This document shows positions 35,711 to 47,229 of a stretch of DNA of 64,000 nucleotides, piece by piece. How positions within the stretch are numbered: the stretch's first letter is position 1; every line of letters starts with the position of its first letter. The notes under the pieces were generated by a model. It was not told the origin of the DNA. It did no database searches and saw only the letters and a program-made list of their open reading frames with translations. A program made the position numbers and the translations under genes. This stretch comes from Elmis aenea (lineage: Eukaryota > Arthropoda > Insecta > Coleoptera > Elmidae). The stretch lies in the NCBI GenBank assembly GCA_947652605.1, contig OX393580.1, positions 20,666,159-20,730,158 on the forward strand, written 5' to 3'.

Positions 35711-36299
35711 CAGAGAGTAAACAAAGATTATAATTTGAGTGTTCTGAAGCGTTTAGTGGCAAGAATTCATCAAGTTCGCTCTCAGTGTCACGAGCAAGGG
35801 AGCTGGTTGCTTCTATTAGCTCTGGGGCTTACGGGTATTCCCCAAATTAAAATTAAAGTTGATAGGAAACAGTTTTGATACAGTTGTGGACATACAAAGG
35901 TCTTCCAACGAGATTTTGGAAGCGATTTCGAAAGAGGAATGCCAAAAATGTTTAAAAAAATAAACACTTAAATGAGGTGACTCAAATCAGTATACATTAT
36001 ATTAATAGATTGGATGTTAAAGATAATTCTCCAGTCATTCACAGACAAAACATGCCGGAATTAACAAGAAAAAAATCAGTCCAGAAACTTTATTAGCACG
36101 CCATGCGTCTTAACTATAATCAACAGTCTTTAATTGATATATCTTTAATATCGAATGCTGTTGCGTGACAATTGCCTGTATCGAAAGTTAAACTCAACCA
36201 AGCCAGCGTGAAGTGTTCATAATATTAATAATCTTGCTGTTTAAATGATCTTATATATATATATGTACCTATTGTCTACTTGAAGTAATAAAAATGTAA

Positions 36300-36520
36300 C
36301 ATTGTAGTGGGGTAATTGTTGAGTTGGTGGGTAGTAAGAACCTTCCTCACGTCCGGCGCAACGGCTCGAACGTTAGCGGATATTCAAGCCCAGGTGCTCC
36401 TGCTATGCAGCTCTGCCATTAGGTGGGTTAGACCAAGCGCCGGCTTGGTGTGTGCTGACCGCCGAGGCACGAGCTAACCACTCGATTACACCTAAAGACC
36501 CGTATCTTATCCACGTGCTC
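36300..36520 (-). mobile_element. tRNA-like SINE candidate
   Basis: This is a GC-rich island in AT-rich DNA. On the minus strand, GTGTAATCGAGTGGTTAGCT resembles a tRNA 5' half (A box TGGTTAGCTCG). About 100 bp downstream GTTCGAGCC resembles a B box, a wider spacing than in a true tRNA. It shares GAACCTTCCTC and the tRNA-like head with the LINE leader at 1534-1690. Could be a SINE or a piece of LINE 5' UTR. Confidence 0.45.
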
Positions 36521-36770
36521 AAGTGAGGTATTAACCATCTTCTAGGATTTTATAGAAACCTGCTAAACAGTCACAAGTTTATAGCGGATTTTTAAAAATT
36601 AAGAAAAACATTTTTGTTTGTCAAAAATTTAAAAATTTAGCAATGGGGTTTAGTGTTAGTAGAAATGCCGAACAACATTACAGCAATGCATAACTACCAA
36701 TAATTCGTTCAAAAATCAATTAAAACATTTTTTATAGCTCCTCAAAATTTGGAAAAATTTGCCTAGTGTA

Positions 36771-38292
36771 TACTGGGTGGTACTTTTTTCGATGCTCACC
36801 ATTGATTGCTATCTTGGAAACGGTAAGAGATACAAGGTCGGTTAAATTAGAGAAAAGTTGCACATTTTTATGGCGATTAAGAATCTGAAAAGAAATCCTA
36901 AATATTTTAATTCGTTTTTGATTTATTACAAAAAAAATGAAAAATGTGATTTTGGAAAAATATTATTATCTTCCCTACCATTGAGGCTATTTCATTTAAA
37001 CTTGATGACTTTATGTTTTTGACCGTCCTGGGTTTGATGACGTAAACAGAAAATTTCTAAGCCTTCTAGATTTCAGGTTGCGATAGTCCATTTTTTTATT
37101 TTTTATGGCCGCCATATTAGATTTTTACACCATCAGACAGACAAAAAAAATTGCTTTTCAGATTGGTAACCAACATACCTTATTTCTTTCAAAACACTTG
37201 TTGAAATTTGAAAATTTGTGTAAATAATTCATAAAATCGTGAATGTTCTGAAAAACAATTGAAGCTATGATATAAATAAAACCTACAGAACATTTTATTG
37301 GTCTAATGGTAACGAAATTAAGATTGTTGAAAACATATTTAGAAGATATGTTATGCGAATTGCCATTATTAACAATTCAAAATCATCAGTAGTTTCAGCA
37401 AGAAGGAGCTGGTCCTCACAAAGCCCACATAGTAAAAGGATATTAATTTAGATGTACGCTTTCAAAATTCATGACCTTGGTACGTTTGGTTCTGTTCATT
37501 GGCCTCCGCGATCGCCATGTTTAATGCCTATGGATTACTTTTACATTGATGTTGTTTATGCAACCCTAACGGAAAATATTGAACTTCTTCGCCGTAAAAT
37601 CAAAAATGCTTTCGACTCTATTTCGAGACAAACTATCCTAAAGACAGTGGACGAAATTAATTTGAGGACCAACCACTACATCATACATAACGGCGCGCAC
37701 TAAACAATTTAAATAATTATTTATCTGGTATTCTAAATTTATTGTCATTTCGTTATTTTATTAGACCTATAAAATGTTGTGTCACTTTTATTTATATTAT
37801 AATTTCAATTATTTTTCAGAACATTCGCGATTTTATAGATTATTTATACAAATTTTGAAATTTCAACAAGTTTTTTGAAAGAAATAAGGTATGTTGGTTA
37901 CCAATCTGAAAATCTAATTTTTTTGTCTGTCTGATGGTCTAAAAATCAAATAAGGCGGCCATAAGAAAAAAAAAAAGTTGACTATCGCAACTTGAAATCT
38001 AGAAGGCTTAGAAAATTTCTGTTGACGTCATCAAACCCAGGACGGTCAAAAACATAAAGTTACCAAGTTTAAATGAAATAGCGTCAATGGTAGGGAACAT
38101 AATAATATTTTTCTAAAATCACATTTTTCATTTTTTTGTAATAAATCAAAAACGAATCAAAATATCCAGGATTCTTTTTCAGATTCTTAATCGTCATGAA
38201 AATGTGCAACTTTTCTCTAATTTAACTGACCTTGTATCTCTTACCGTTTCCAAGATAGCAATGGTGAGCATCGAAAAAAGCACCACCCTATA
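36771..38292. mobile_element. TIR element with ~500-bp arms around a transposase fragment
   Basis: TACTGGGTGGTACTTTTTTC at the left and the complement of TATAGGGTGGTGCTTTTTTC at the right start arms that match for about 500 bp (for example AACCAACATACCTTATTTC and its complement). The centre holds the transposase C-terminal fragment at about 37330-37703. It sits between TA bases inside the tandem array. Confidence 0.75.
37330..37703 (+). pseudogene. Tc1/mariner (DUF4817-type) transposase C-terminal fragment
   Basis: The pieces read LEDMLCELPLLTIQNHQ, a stop, FQQEGAGPHKAHIVKGY, a stop or shift, then from about 37470 GSVHWPPRSPCLMPMDYFY to the end IIHNGAH. In this family the QQD Asp and the SPD Asp are catalytic; here they read Glu (QQE) and Cys (SPC). 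The N-terminal half is absent. The C-terminal 60 codons are still open. Confidence 0.65.
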
Positions 38293-39216
38293 TACCCTTG
38301 GAACTTGGAACTATTCCTGTAAATATTGGGAAAATTGTGCTATTGGATTTATTATTTGTAAAAATGTTAAGCAATGTCTACCTAATGCATAACAACTTCC
38401 AGTTTGTCCGGAAACCGAATAAAAATGTTTTTTATAGCTCTTTACAAACGAAATCTTTTTTAAATGTATTCCATTGGAACTATTCTTGCAAAAATTTCGG
38501 AAATTGCGCATCTGGCTTTATTGTTTGTAAAAATGTTAAAGAATATCTACTTAACGCATAACAACTTCCATTTTGTTCAAAACCCGATTTAAAACATTTT
38601 TACAGCACATCAACATTTTTTAAAATTTGCCTAGTAGGAGGTATAAGTATACTCTTTGACTACTCTTGTAAAAATTTCAAAAATTATGCATCTGGATTTA
38701 TTGTTTGCAAAAATGTTGAACAGTGTTTCTTCTTAATGCATAACAACTACCAGTTTGCTCAGAAACCGATTACAAATATTTTTTATAGCTCATCGTATCT
38801 TTTTAAAAATCACGTCTTTAAAAATTTGTCAACTGTTTTTTTTATTGTTACGATTTTAAAAATTCTGCTGCGAACTTTATTATTTGTAAAAATGTTACGA
38901 ACACTTACGCAATGCATAGCAACTACCGGTTTGTTTAGAAACAAAATATTTGTTTTGGTCTGGAAAACTATAAAAAATATTTCAAGTGTTATTCCTTTTA
39001 ATTTTTTTTGTTACAAATTTAAAAAATTTGCAATTTAATGTTAAAAAATACTTACGCAATGCAACTACCAATTTATTTGTTTAGAAATCGTTTAAAAATA
39101 TTTTTTTAACCCTACAACGTTTTTAAAAAATTACCAAGTGTATACCTTGACATTGTTTTTGGCAAAATTGTTAAAGTTTTGCACTTAGCTCTATTGTTTG
39201 TAAAAATATCAAACAC

Positions 39217-39842
39217 AAATAATAATAATAATAATGTAATTTATTTAGCATTTTGTTAATTATGGTTACAATTTTATAACTTACGTATTCGAATATATAA
39301 CAATTAAAACGTTTCCTTAATAAAACTTCTGAGCTTACGTCTAAACTTACATTCACTTGTTACATCTTACATCGTTATAAAATTTCAGTCCTTTATAAAA
39401 TAGATAATTTTGGGTGTAACTTCGTGTCCTGAATGGCAACTTAAAGTCTTTACAGTTTCTAGTCGGATAATTATGAATATCAGAGTTTTGGGTTACATAT
39501 TTTAACAAAGAATTTGGAAGTAGGTTATTTATAATCTTAAAAATGAAAATAATCGCATTAAAAATTATCCGTTGTTTAATACAAAGCCACTTTAAAGTAT
39601 CTAGCATTAGAGTAATTTTGGTGTATCTGGAACAGTGTAAAATAATTCTCATAGCCCTATTTTGCAATTTTTGAAGCCGGATTTAGTCATTAGTATTTGC
39701 CAGAAATAAAATACTAGAGCAGTATTCGAAATGGGGTGCTATAATAATTTTGTAATATAAAATTTTAGTAAGGACTGGAAGTTTACTGCTTAATCTACCA
39801 AGAAAACCAATGCAAACAATGAATGCAGAAAAAATATTAAAT
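39217..39842 (-). mobile_element. 5'-truncated LINE 3' end (CR1/Jockey group)
   Basis: The minus frame 39667-39353 reads QNRAMRIILHCSRYTK, LKWLCIKQRIIFNAI and YPTRNCKDFKLPF, which matches the C-terminal tail of the LINE at 43932-46417 (QNRAMRTILKCS, SLNQRIIFRTL). The 3' end on the minus strand is a short (ATT)n tract at 39219-39235. It inserted in the ~175-bp tandem array. Confidence 0.7.
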
Positions 39843-39960
39843 TGTTTTAAAACTGATTAATAATATTTTTTTTATAGCCCATCAAAATTTTTGGTTTGCC
39901 AAGCGTATGCTTTGCAATTTTCTCCATGATTGTTTGCAAATTAGCATAAAATATTCACTC

Positions 39961-40834
39961 ATAATCCAAATATTTTAATTAATGTATCAAGAGCGATTCA
40001 CAATTTAGCGTAAATCAATATTAATTCGTGTTTTCCTGTGCAGAGTATAACCGAGCTAAGTTACAGTAATTACAAGCTGTCGTCTGGGATTAAAATAATA
40101 GGAAAAATTGTCTACCATTTATGGCAAAGCTTTCAACCTTTTAAATAATCGCAACGAACTGGCAGGTGTGAGAGATTATTATGATAGCTAGTGAACCAAA
40201 TAAGAATATTTTAAACTACTTGTTACATTTTTTCCATAACCCACGGATGAATTGCCGTTTCGCTTTATAATTTCGAAGTGTTACATGCACATTAAGGAGT
40301 CGTGTTCAAAAGTCGTGTTGAATTTTAAACAGTAGGAGTTTTTAGTATTTAAATAACCTCTAGATATTAAAACCGTTCATTATCAGTCATTAAATATGAT
40401 GGAAAAACGATGCGCCGTGACAAAAGTTTTTCACACCTCAGAATAAATAATGTTCAATAATTTGTTATACTTTTTAATCGACTTTTCTTTAACTTCAAAG
40501 TCGAAAAATCTGGGATTTCTTGATGGTAATAAATATTTAAATAATTAGGTCTTAAAACGTTTTGACTATTATTTTGAGTTAACACAAGTTTAGTTTCTTT
40601 TGTTGAAATATAATTTGGTATTGCTGCAAAAAATAATCCAGGCGAATTTTCAACCAATCTGTTAGTTTTGTAACTAATTAAACCCAAACAAAAGATTTCT
40701 TGGTTTGGTAGGGCAATTACGAGGATAGTACAAATTCTCAATTAATCAAACCAACAGTTTGTTTTGAACTGATAACTAAAATTTTCTACCGAGCATTCTT
40801 CGTTCTTCGTTTTGTTTTGTCGTACTTTTTCCAC
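39961..40834. other. AT-rich stretch with an unassigned open frame
   Basis: A 95-codon minus frame (40741-40454) reads like coding-style sequence (PNYLNIYYHQEIPDFSTLKL), but I recognise no family. Nothing else supported. Confidence 0.35.
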
Positions 40835-41782
40835 TTAACCCTTTATGTCTTGGTGGTCCTTGGAAGAACCACCACCAATATGGGTCAAAATTGGTAAGCA
40901 GTATTCGCGATTATAGGCCTAGTTGTCATTTATTACCTTCGCTAATGCTTGCTGGTAGCATATTAGACCACTTATTGCAAGTTAGTCATACAACACGCGT
41001 AAAACTTAAAAGTGGTCCTTTATGGAACCACCAATGCCGTCAAGACTAGTGTTTTCTAAAGTAGTGAGGTGTTTGTTATAAAATAGTTATTTTTGTGAAT
41101 TTCTATTGAAAATTGAGCAAGAAAATTTCCGATTTTGGGAAGAGTATATCATAATAGGTAAGTCTTTGTTAAAATTACAATAGTTTTTGTTACATTTTTA
41201 CAAAATTTTGGATAATACATTTTATTAATGATTATAACCTTAAATAGGACAAAGTTTGTACATTATTATTTATATACTGCATTCACTGTAATTAGTAGTT
41301 TTTGTGTAAAATGGATAAGTAGTATGGTCACAATAGTTTATGCTTTTTGCATTTGGGAATATTTATTGCCGCTTAGTTGTTATAGCTCTTTTTTTTTAAT
41401 TGCACTGGATATACCTAAAAGTGAGTTTAGAATATAAGCAGATTTATAATTTCATCACAATATGAACAAAAATAAATGGTCATTCAATGACCTGGAAAAC
41501 ATGTAAAACGAACAATTTGATCATTTATTTGACTGCAATGGAATATCGGACCAACAAGTTTTTGATTCCGATATTAGAGGAGATAGTGATGCTGAAGATG
41601 TATTGCCCGTTCCTACAAAATGTACAAAAACATATGTACATGCTGAACCGGGAGACAGTGGTACTTCTGGATCTTCTGTAACTACAAGAAAATCTTCAAT
41701 TCAATATTATTCTCCCGCACGGTTATGTCCTACAAGCGAACTTCAAGTTCCCAAATATCTTTTTACGTTACTGAAGGTTTAA
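40835..41782 (+). mobile_element. piggyBac-like element, left end and transposase N terminus
   Basis: TTAA at 40835-40838 is followed by CCCTTTATGTCTTGGTGG, the piggyBac target site and terminal CCCTTT. GGTGGTCCTT/GGAACCACCA forms short inverted motifs inside. A frame from ATG 41462 has a stop at 41504-41506, then reads an acidic N terminus (FDSDIRGDSDAEDVLPVP) to a stop at 41780. No right end (AAAGGGTTAA) is seen nearby, so it is a truncated remnant. Confidence 0.55.
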
Positions 41783-43082
41783 GGCATTTAAGTTTAGCAT
41801 TATCACCCAATCAGTAACCGCCACTTCCACTTAACGTTAATTGAGTGACTCATAGATTGAGGGTTCATTATTACAATACCAACCCTCGAATAACATCACA
41901 CGTGGACTTTTTACAACTGCCTTACTAATGAATTTAATTCTAGTTGTCTACCATAAAAGAATATTTCCACAACTAGCTTAATATATTTTTATACGTAGAT
42001 ACATTAGCCTTTAAATGATTTAATTAATTTTAATCGCTTTTTTCGCCAAGCGTGACGGATTGTGTTAAAATCCACGCAATAAAAATTGTATGAGCCTGAA
42101 ACTAATTATTATGAGGTTGTGTGATTATGAAGCTTTCGATTTATCCAAAACACCATTATAAATTCATTAAAACGTATCGACTTGTTTTTATGTATAATTT
42201 GCATAATTCAACAAATTACTTGAACAGCTTTATGAATAATAACTTCCTCAGAAAAAGTGAGATGCCTTATATATTTTAAATCTGTGTTACAATTTTTTAT
42301 TTATGCGTCTCAGGTTTTACTATAATTGTATCATAAAAAAGGGCTTAAGAGTGCTTGCTGTAAATAAATTTTGTGTTTAGTATGTGACAATATATGTATA
42401 AACCAGTTTGTGAACTTTGGAATAGGGCAAAGCTGTTAAAAATTGTTCAAAGGACTTGGCACTTTGAAAATAATCCTTAAGAAAAAGCAATTTTTTTTGG
42501 TAGTCTAGATATTTTTTGGATTAAAAAAAAAAGAGTCAATATACAAATGTTACAGAGGTGAATCCATTTAAAACAGGCGAAACGTTTCGACGTATTAGTA
42601 TTTCTCTGTATTTAGTCATTTATAACAAATGCCATGTAGATTTACTAAATACTAAAACTGATAATGACGTACAAACATTTGTTAGATTATTCGGGCTGTT
42701 AAACCCAAAAGGCTAGCTTAATTGAATCACAAAGACATTGTTTGCTAATGCACCTGACGATATCAGCACCCTCAGCGATATCTGCTAATTACTGAAATTG
42801 GCAAAGCTTTGGGGGAGGCTATATCTGATTGTACGGATATAGAACAATGATAAAAGAGATTGCTGAACATTTATCGGCCACATAATTAACCGAATTTTCA
42901 CACACGTTGTTGTAGTTTTGATCTAATCGGTTTAATTTATAATTAAAACAAATAGATAATTTCATAACCTTATTATAAATCATATTTAGTTTGTGAGCTA
43001 TTCCGAACTTTATTTTAGTAAATACTTACAAAAAATTCTATTATAGCTTCACAATATTTCAATAATACCTACTTGTATTCTG
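41783..43082. other. AT-rich stretch, no feature recognised
   Basis: No gene or repeat boundary found. Confidence 0.4.
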
Positions 43083-43430
43083 GGCCGGTCAAGTGGGGGT
43101 TGCAGTGGATGCAATGCATCCGGACTTCCGACTACGGGGGCCCCAAAATAGCATGTATTAAAATAATTTTGTAAATTTTGTGCCACTGGAAAGAAAATAT
43201 TTATCGGATGTAATGAAATGAAAACTTACAAAATGAAAAACGATCCCAACGAAAAGTAATGGTAGTTTAAAACAGCGGATACAAAGAGCAGAAACAGAAG
43301 ACAGTGTAATTTTGGTAAGTGAAAATAAAGAAATGAAAGCTGATGCAACAAATACTCAAGAAGATAATAATAAACTATTAGCACTAAAGACATGACATTA
43401 GATTAAGCTTTTTTACTTATAAAATTAGTG
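43083..43430 (+). mobile_element. Possible decayed hAT left end
   Basis: TGGGCCGGTCAAGTGGGGG followed by ACGGGGGCCCCAAAATAG resembles the hAT end at 18277 (CAGGGCCGG, then CTAGGGCCC). A short broken Lys/Glu-rich reading (GSLKQRIQRAETEDSV) follows. No right end. Weak. Confidence 0.3.
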
Positions 43431-43442
43431 CAACACGAGAAT

Positions 43443-43931
43443 ATTTTTTTTTTACACTAAAACTGCTCTAAAAAGTAAGACAACCATTAGCATGAAACTT
43501 TTAAATCTAAAATCTAGGTTACTTAGCTAAGATCAGTCCAGCGACGTCTTTTAGTTGTCTTTGTTATCCTTAAGGAAATATATACACTAACACTTGCACA
43601 ATACTCTGCTCTTACACAATCCACTAGGCAATTCGAACGGCTTGGTTCTCTTCAGTCTTCGACTAGGTTGTGGTCGTCTAACAGCTGGAGAGCTGGAGAG
43701 CTGGGGAGCTGGAGATCTTCTGCATTTTCGTAATGTTAAAGCCTATCTTCACGTTTCTTTGCAAATCTTTTGATTTCTTCCTCAACGGTTAAAATGCCCA
43801 AGTCTCGATAAAGGTCGGCATTTCTAACAAAGCAAGGAGCGTTAGGCATTTGATGTAACACCTTATTTTGGTTATATTTGTATCTTATGTATATTTGTAA
43901 TTTTTGCGCTCCTCCATAGTTGTATTCCATA
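43443..43931 (-). mobile_element. Jockey LINE, 3' portion
   Basis: On the minus strand it reads YGIQLW at the junction, then HQMPNAPCFVRNADLYRDLG and EEEIKRFAKKREDRL, with later QLLDDHNLVED, the usual C terminus of Jockey reverse transcriptases. An A-rich tail (T run at 43444-43454 on plus) ends it. It is the continuation of the Jockey fragment at 46418-47229, from which a second LINE separates it. Confidence 0.75.
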
Positions 43932-46417
43932 CAGCCATGTAGGTTAGTTAGTTAGCTTTATTTAGCAATTGCTATTACATTGTAACATAATTTACATAGG
44001 TAATAGTAAATATAATAAAAATAAAAATAGAATGAAATAAAATAAAAATCTAAAAATCTTCTAAATTCTAAGTATCTAAGATAACAGTTTAATAGCGTTC
44101 TAATACGTACTCCTTAATTAATTTAATACCCTTCTTATAATTATTACATATTTTGACTTGATGCGGCATATTATTAAATATTTTAAAACCTTGATAAAAT
44201 AATGAACGAGCAGTTTGACTTTTAGTACATTTCTCTATAACGAATCAAGCCTATTTCTAGTTTTATAACTGTGTATCTCATGGACTAATTTTACATTTTC
44301 ATACAGATATTTTGGTGTTTTTTGTAGTTAAATTTTTAAAACTAGCTCTAATGTTCTAAATATTATTCTCTGATTAAGACTCATGAATTGAAGTGTATTT
44401 AACATAACCTTGATAGGGGAAAGAATTGAACACTTTAAAATAGTGCGCATGGCGCGATTTTGCAATTTCTGTAATTGTTGAAGTTCATTTTTATTTAAAT
44501 TAATAAGTAATGAAGCGCAAAACTCAAAATGAGGAGCTATTATTGTTTTATACAGTAAAACTCTAGTGTACATACTCATGTGTTTGCTACATCTTTTAAA
44601 GAGAAAAATCTTTTTGGAAATTTTGTTCATCATGTATTTTGTGTGTAACTTAAACGTTAAATTTTCATCTAATTTAACACCAAGGTATTTAATTTCGGTT
44701 ACTCTTTCTAAATTAGTGTTGCTAATTTTTACATCCAGATTAGCATTATAAATATTTGTTTTATAGATAATGTGTTTAGTTCCCAAAATCATGAATTTGG
44801 ATTTATCAACATTAATACATAAATTATTATCGCATAGCCATTTATAAATATTACTTAGATCTAAATTCATCTTATCTACTAATTCACTTGTTTTAAATCC
44901 ACTAACAAACAACATTGTATAGTCCGCAAACATTTTTATTTCACAATGTTTGGCGTATTTAACCATATCGTTTATATAAACAACAAAAAGCAGAGAACCC
45001 AGAACGGTTCCTTGTGGTACACCATGTGTGGTTTTTAAACAAGATGATATAGTTCTATGATATTTAACTTTTTGATGTCTATTTTGTAAGTATGATTTAA
45101 ACCAACACAATGCTACCTCACTTATCCCTATTTTTTCTAATTTTTTTATTAATTTTTCTCTATTGATCGTCTCAAAGGCTCTACGAAAATCCAAAAATAC
45201 GGGTAGTGTTATTTCACCATTTTCCATATTTCTAAACCACAAATCACAAATATTCTGAAGCACTGTTTCACAAGAATGTCCACTGCGAAAACCCGACTGG
45301 TTATCCACTATCACATCATTAATCTGTAAATATTCTAGGATTTGCCTTTTAACAATTAGCTTTAAAACTTTTTCGTAAACGGGCACTGTATTGATTGGTC
45401 TAAAGTTTTGACATAATTTAGTGTTAGGTACTTTCTGAATAGGTATAATAGTTGATGTTTTCCAGTTTTCTGGGAAGATCCCTTTTCTCAGCGACAAGTT
45501 AATTATGTCTAATAACCTATTCCCTATTACACACATTAAATCTTTAAATACTTTAGATGATATTCCTTCCTCATTTGGTCCTGTAATAGATAGACTTTTG
45601 ATCTTGGTTTAATTCTGCCATGTCTATGGGTTGAAATTTCGAAAAGTTATAGTAGTAGTTTATTTTATTAATAACATTATTATGATTTTTATGATGGTCA
45701 ATACCTTCTACGATTTCATCAATACTATTTATAAAGTAATAATTAAACTTTTCCGCAATAGCTATTTCATCTGTTAAACCAATTTGATCAAATATTATTT
45801 CCCTAGGTATGTTATTTTTACGGTTGCCAGGTAATAGTTCTTTTAAATTTTTCCATAGTTTTACACTATCATGTCTATTGTTATCAATCATCTTCCTGTA
45901 ATATTTATCCTTTTCTCGATTTATTAGGCTAACAACTTCATTGCGTAGTTTTTTGTAATCCTTCCATAAATTTTTATTAGTAGTAGCATCCTTATACATC
46001 GCATCTCTTAATTTAATTTTATTTAGTATTTCCGCATTGAACCATTTATGATTATAATGTGAAGATGGAATTTGCAATTCGATTACTGGACAAAAATCGT
46101 TAACTATGTCGCGTATGCACTTAACCAAAGTTGTTGATAAAGCGTTTACATCACTTGATTCGTTATTCCATGTTGTAGTTAACAATGCATTTTGAAATGT
46201 TTCTGAATTATAATTTTTGTACGATCGTTTTGTAATTTTTTGTTGATCAATATACAGATTGTTGTCATTAATAAGTAACGATATAATGCAGTGATCACTA
46301 ATTTTGGGAGTTAAATGCACTTTATGGGTTAATTCCTTAGAATTTGTTATTACATAGTCAATTAAAGTTGAACTATATTCTATAATCCTAGTATAATTTG
46401 AAACAATTTGCTTAAGA
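43932..46417 (-). mobile_element. CR1-like LINE inserted in a Jockey LINE
   Basis: The minus strand carries the end of an endonuclease domain, a linker, and a reverse transcriptase, with 3' end sequence close to the fragment at 39217. The 3' terminus is rich in TTAG repeats (plus strand 43941-43952). It is flanked by CCATA on both sides (43927-43931 and 46418-46422), a plausible short target duplication. The 5' end is truncated inside the endonuclease. Confidence 0.7.
44328..46417 (-). pseudogene. CR1-like endonuclease/reverse transcriptase, frameshifted and active-site mutated
   Basis: The upstream part (to 45571) begins in the endonuclease tail (SSTLIDYVITN, KISDHCII) and continues to MAELNQ. 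At about 45610 the frame shifts, and the RT continues to 44328: NFRPINTVPVYEK, NQSGFRSGHSCET, FLDFRRAFETI, THGVPQGTVLGSLLF and FADYTMLF. The last should read FADD. Codon 44921-44919 is TAT instead of GAT, a single-base change that removes a metal-binding Asp. A second shift ends the C terminus early (LVLKI stop). Non-functional. Confidence 0.75.
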
Positions 46418-47229
46418 CCATATTTATAAATAATAATTTGTTTGTAAATTAAAATTTTGTTATGTAATGAAAGTTTGGAAACCAACAAACCAATATCTGT
46501 ATTGTGCGATTTTAATTTTAAACTCCTTTTCTTTCTTCTTAATATGTTCTTTCCACTAAAACTTGGCATCCAGAGTCATAACAAGATACTTTGCAGTGTT
46601 TGCGTATGGGACAATAGTTTCATTGATTGTTATTGCTGGAGAGTTTCTCAATCTTTTATTTGTAAAGTTCATATGGACGGTTTTCGTTTCATTAAGCTTA
46701 ATTTTTCACTTCTTGGTTCATTCGTGTATGGTACTTGTATCGCTAGCTGTTTGTAGTTCTTGGATGGAAATTGTATTTGTTTTACCTGTTGCCAGCAATG
46801 CTGTATCATCCGCGAATGTAGCTAATTTCAATTGATTCGATTTTGGTATATCATTGGTGTAGAGTAAATACAAGACGGGTCCAAGGTCACTTTCCTGATT
46901 AGATTTCTTTCCCTTGTGTTACTCTAAAATTTAGAATAGTCTATTAAAAATTAGGAACTTAAAATTTTTACATATTGGTTAGGCAATATTTTGTTAAGTT
47001 TGCAGATTAATCCTTCATGCCATAATTTGTCGAAGGCTAGTGAGACATCAAGCAATAGGGCTAAACAGACATTCTTTTTTTCAAAAGTTTTTTCTATTAT
47101 ATCGGTAATACGGTGTACTTGATCTATTGTTAAGTGTTTAGGTTTGAATCCAAATTGATAATCAGGAATCAGTTTTACAGATTTTGATCCCAAAAATGCT
47201 GCAAGTCCCAATTTATTCAATAACTTATT
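46418..47229 (-). mobile_element. Jockey LINE, reverse transcriptase portion
   Basis: The minus strand from 47220 reads PDYQFGFKPKHLTIDQVHRI and ALLLDVSLAFDKLWHEGLI. After a stop near 46951 it continues in broken frames with GPVLYLLYTNDIP, ATFADDTALLATGKT, KIKLNETKTVH and KYLVMTLDAKF, then LHNKILIYKQ. The FADD motif is intact but several shifts and stops occur. The 5' half is missing. The 46569 frame fuses its last 50 codons to the CR1-like endonuclease. Confidence 0.75.

Larger units (their letters stand above)
36590..39960. repeat. Degenerate tandem array, ~170-180 bp units, split by two insertions
   Basis: Units share TTTGTAAAAATGTT, GCATAACAACT.CC.GTTTG and TTTTTATAGC. The GCATA anchor falls at 36688, 38387, 38556, 38738, 38914 and 39061, giving spacings of 169, 182, 176 and 147 within the clean part. 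The array is interrupted by the TIR element 36771-38292 and by a LINE fragment at about 39217-39842, after which part of another unit follows (39843-39960). Confidence 0.65.

Noticed and set aside
18315..36505. Gcm octamer-like sites (ATRCGGGY) near 1046, 18318, 36499 and 45197
   Set aside because: All lie inside transposable elements or the SINE candidate, far from the gcm promoter, and their number is what chance would give. No clustered sites were seen near the gcm gene.
36300..36520. A true tRNA gene
   Set aside because: A- and B-box-like motifs are about 100 bp apart and no cloverleaf could be drawn; the SINE-like reading is preferred.
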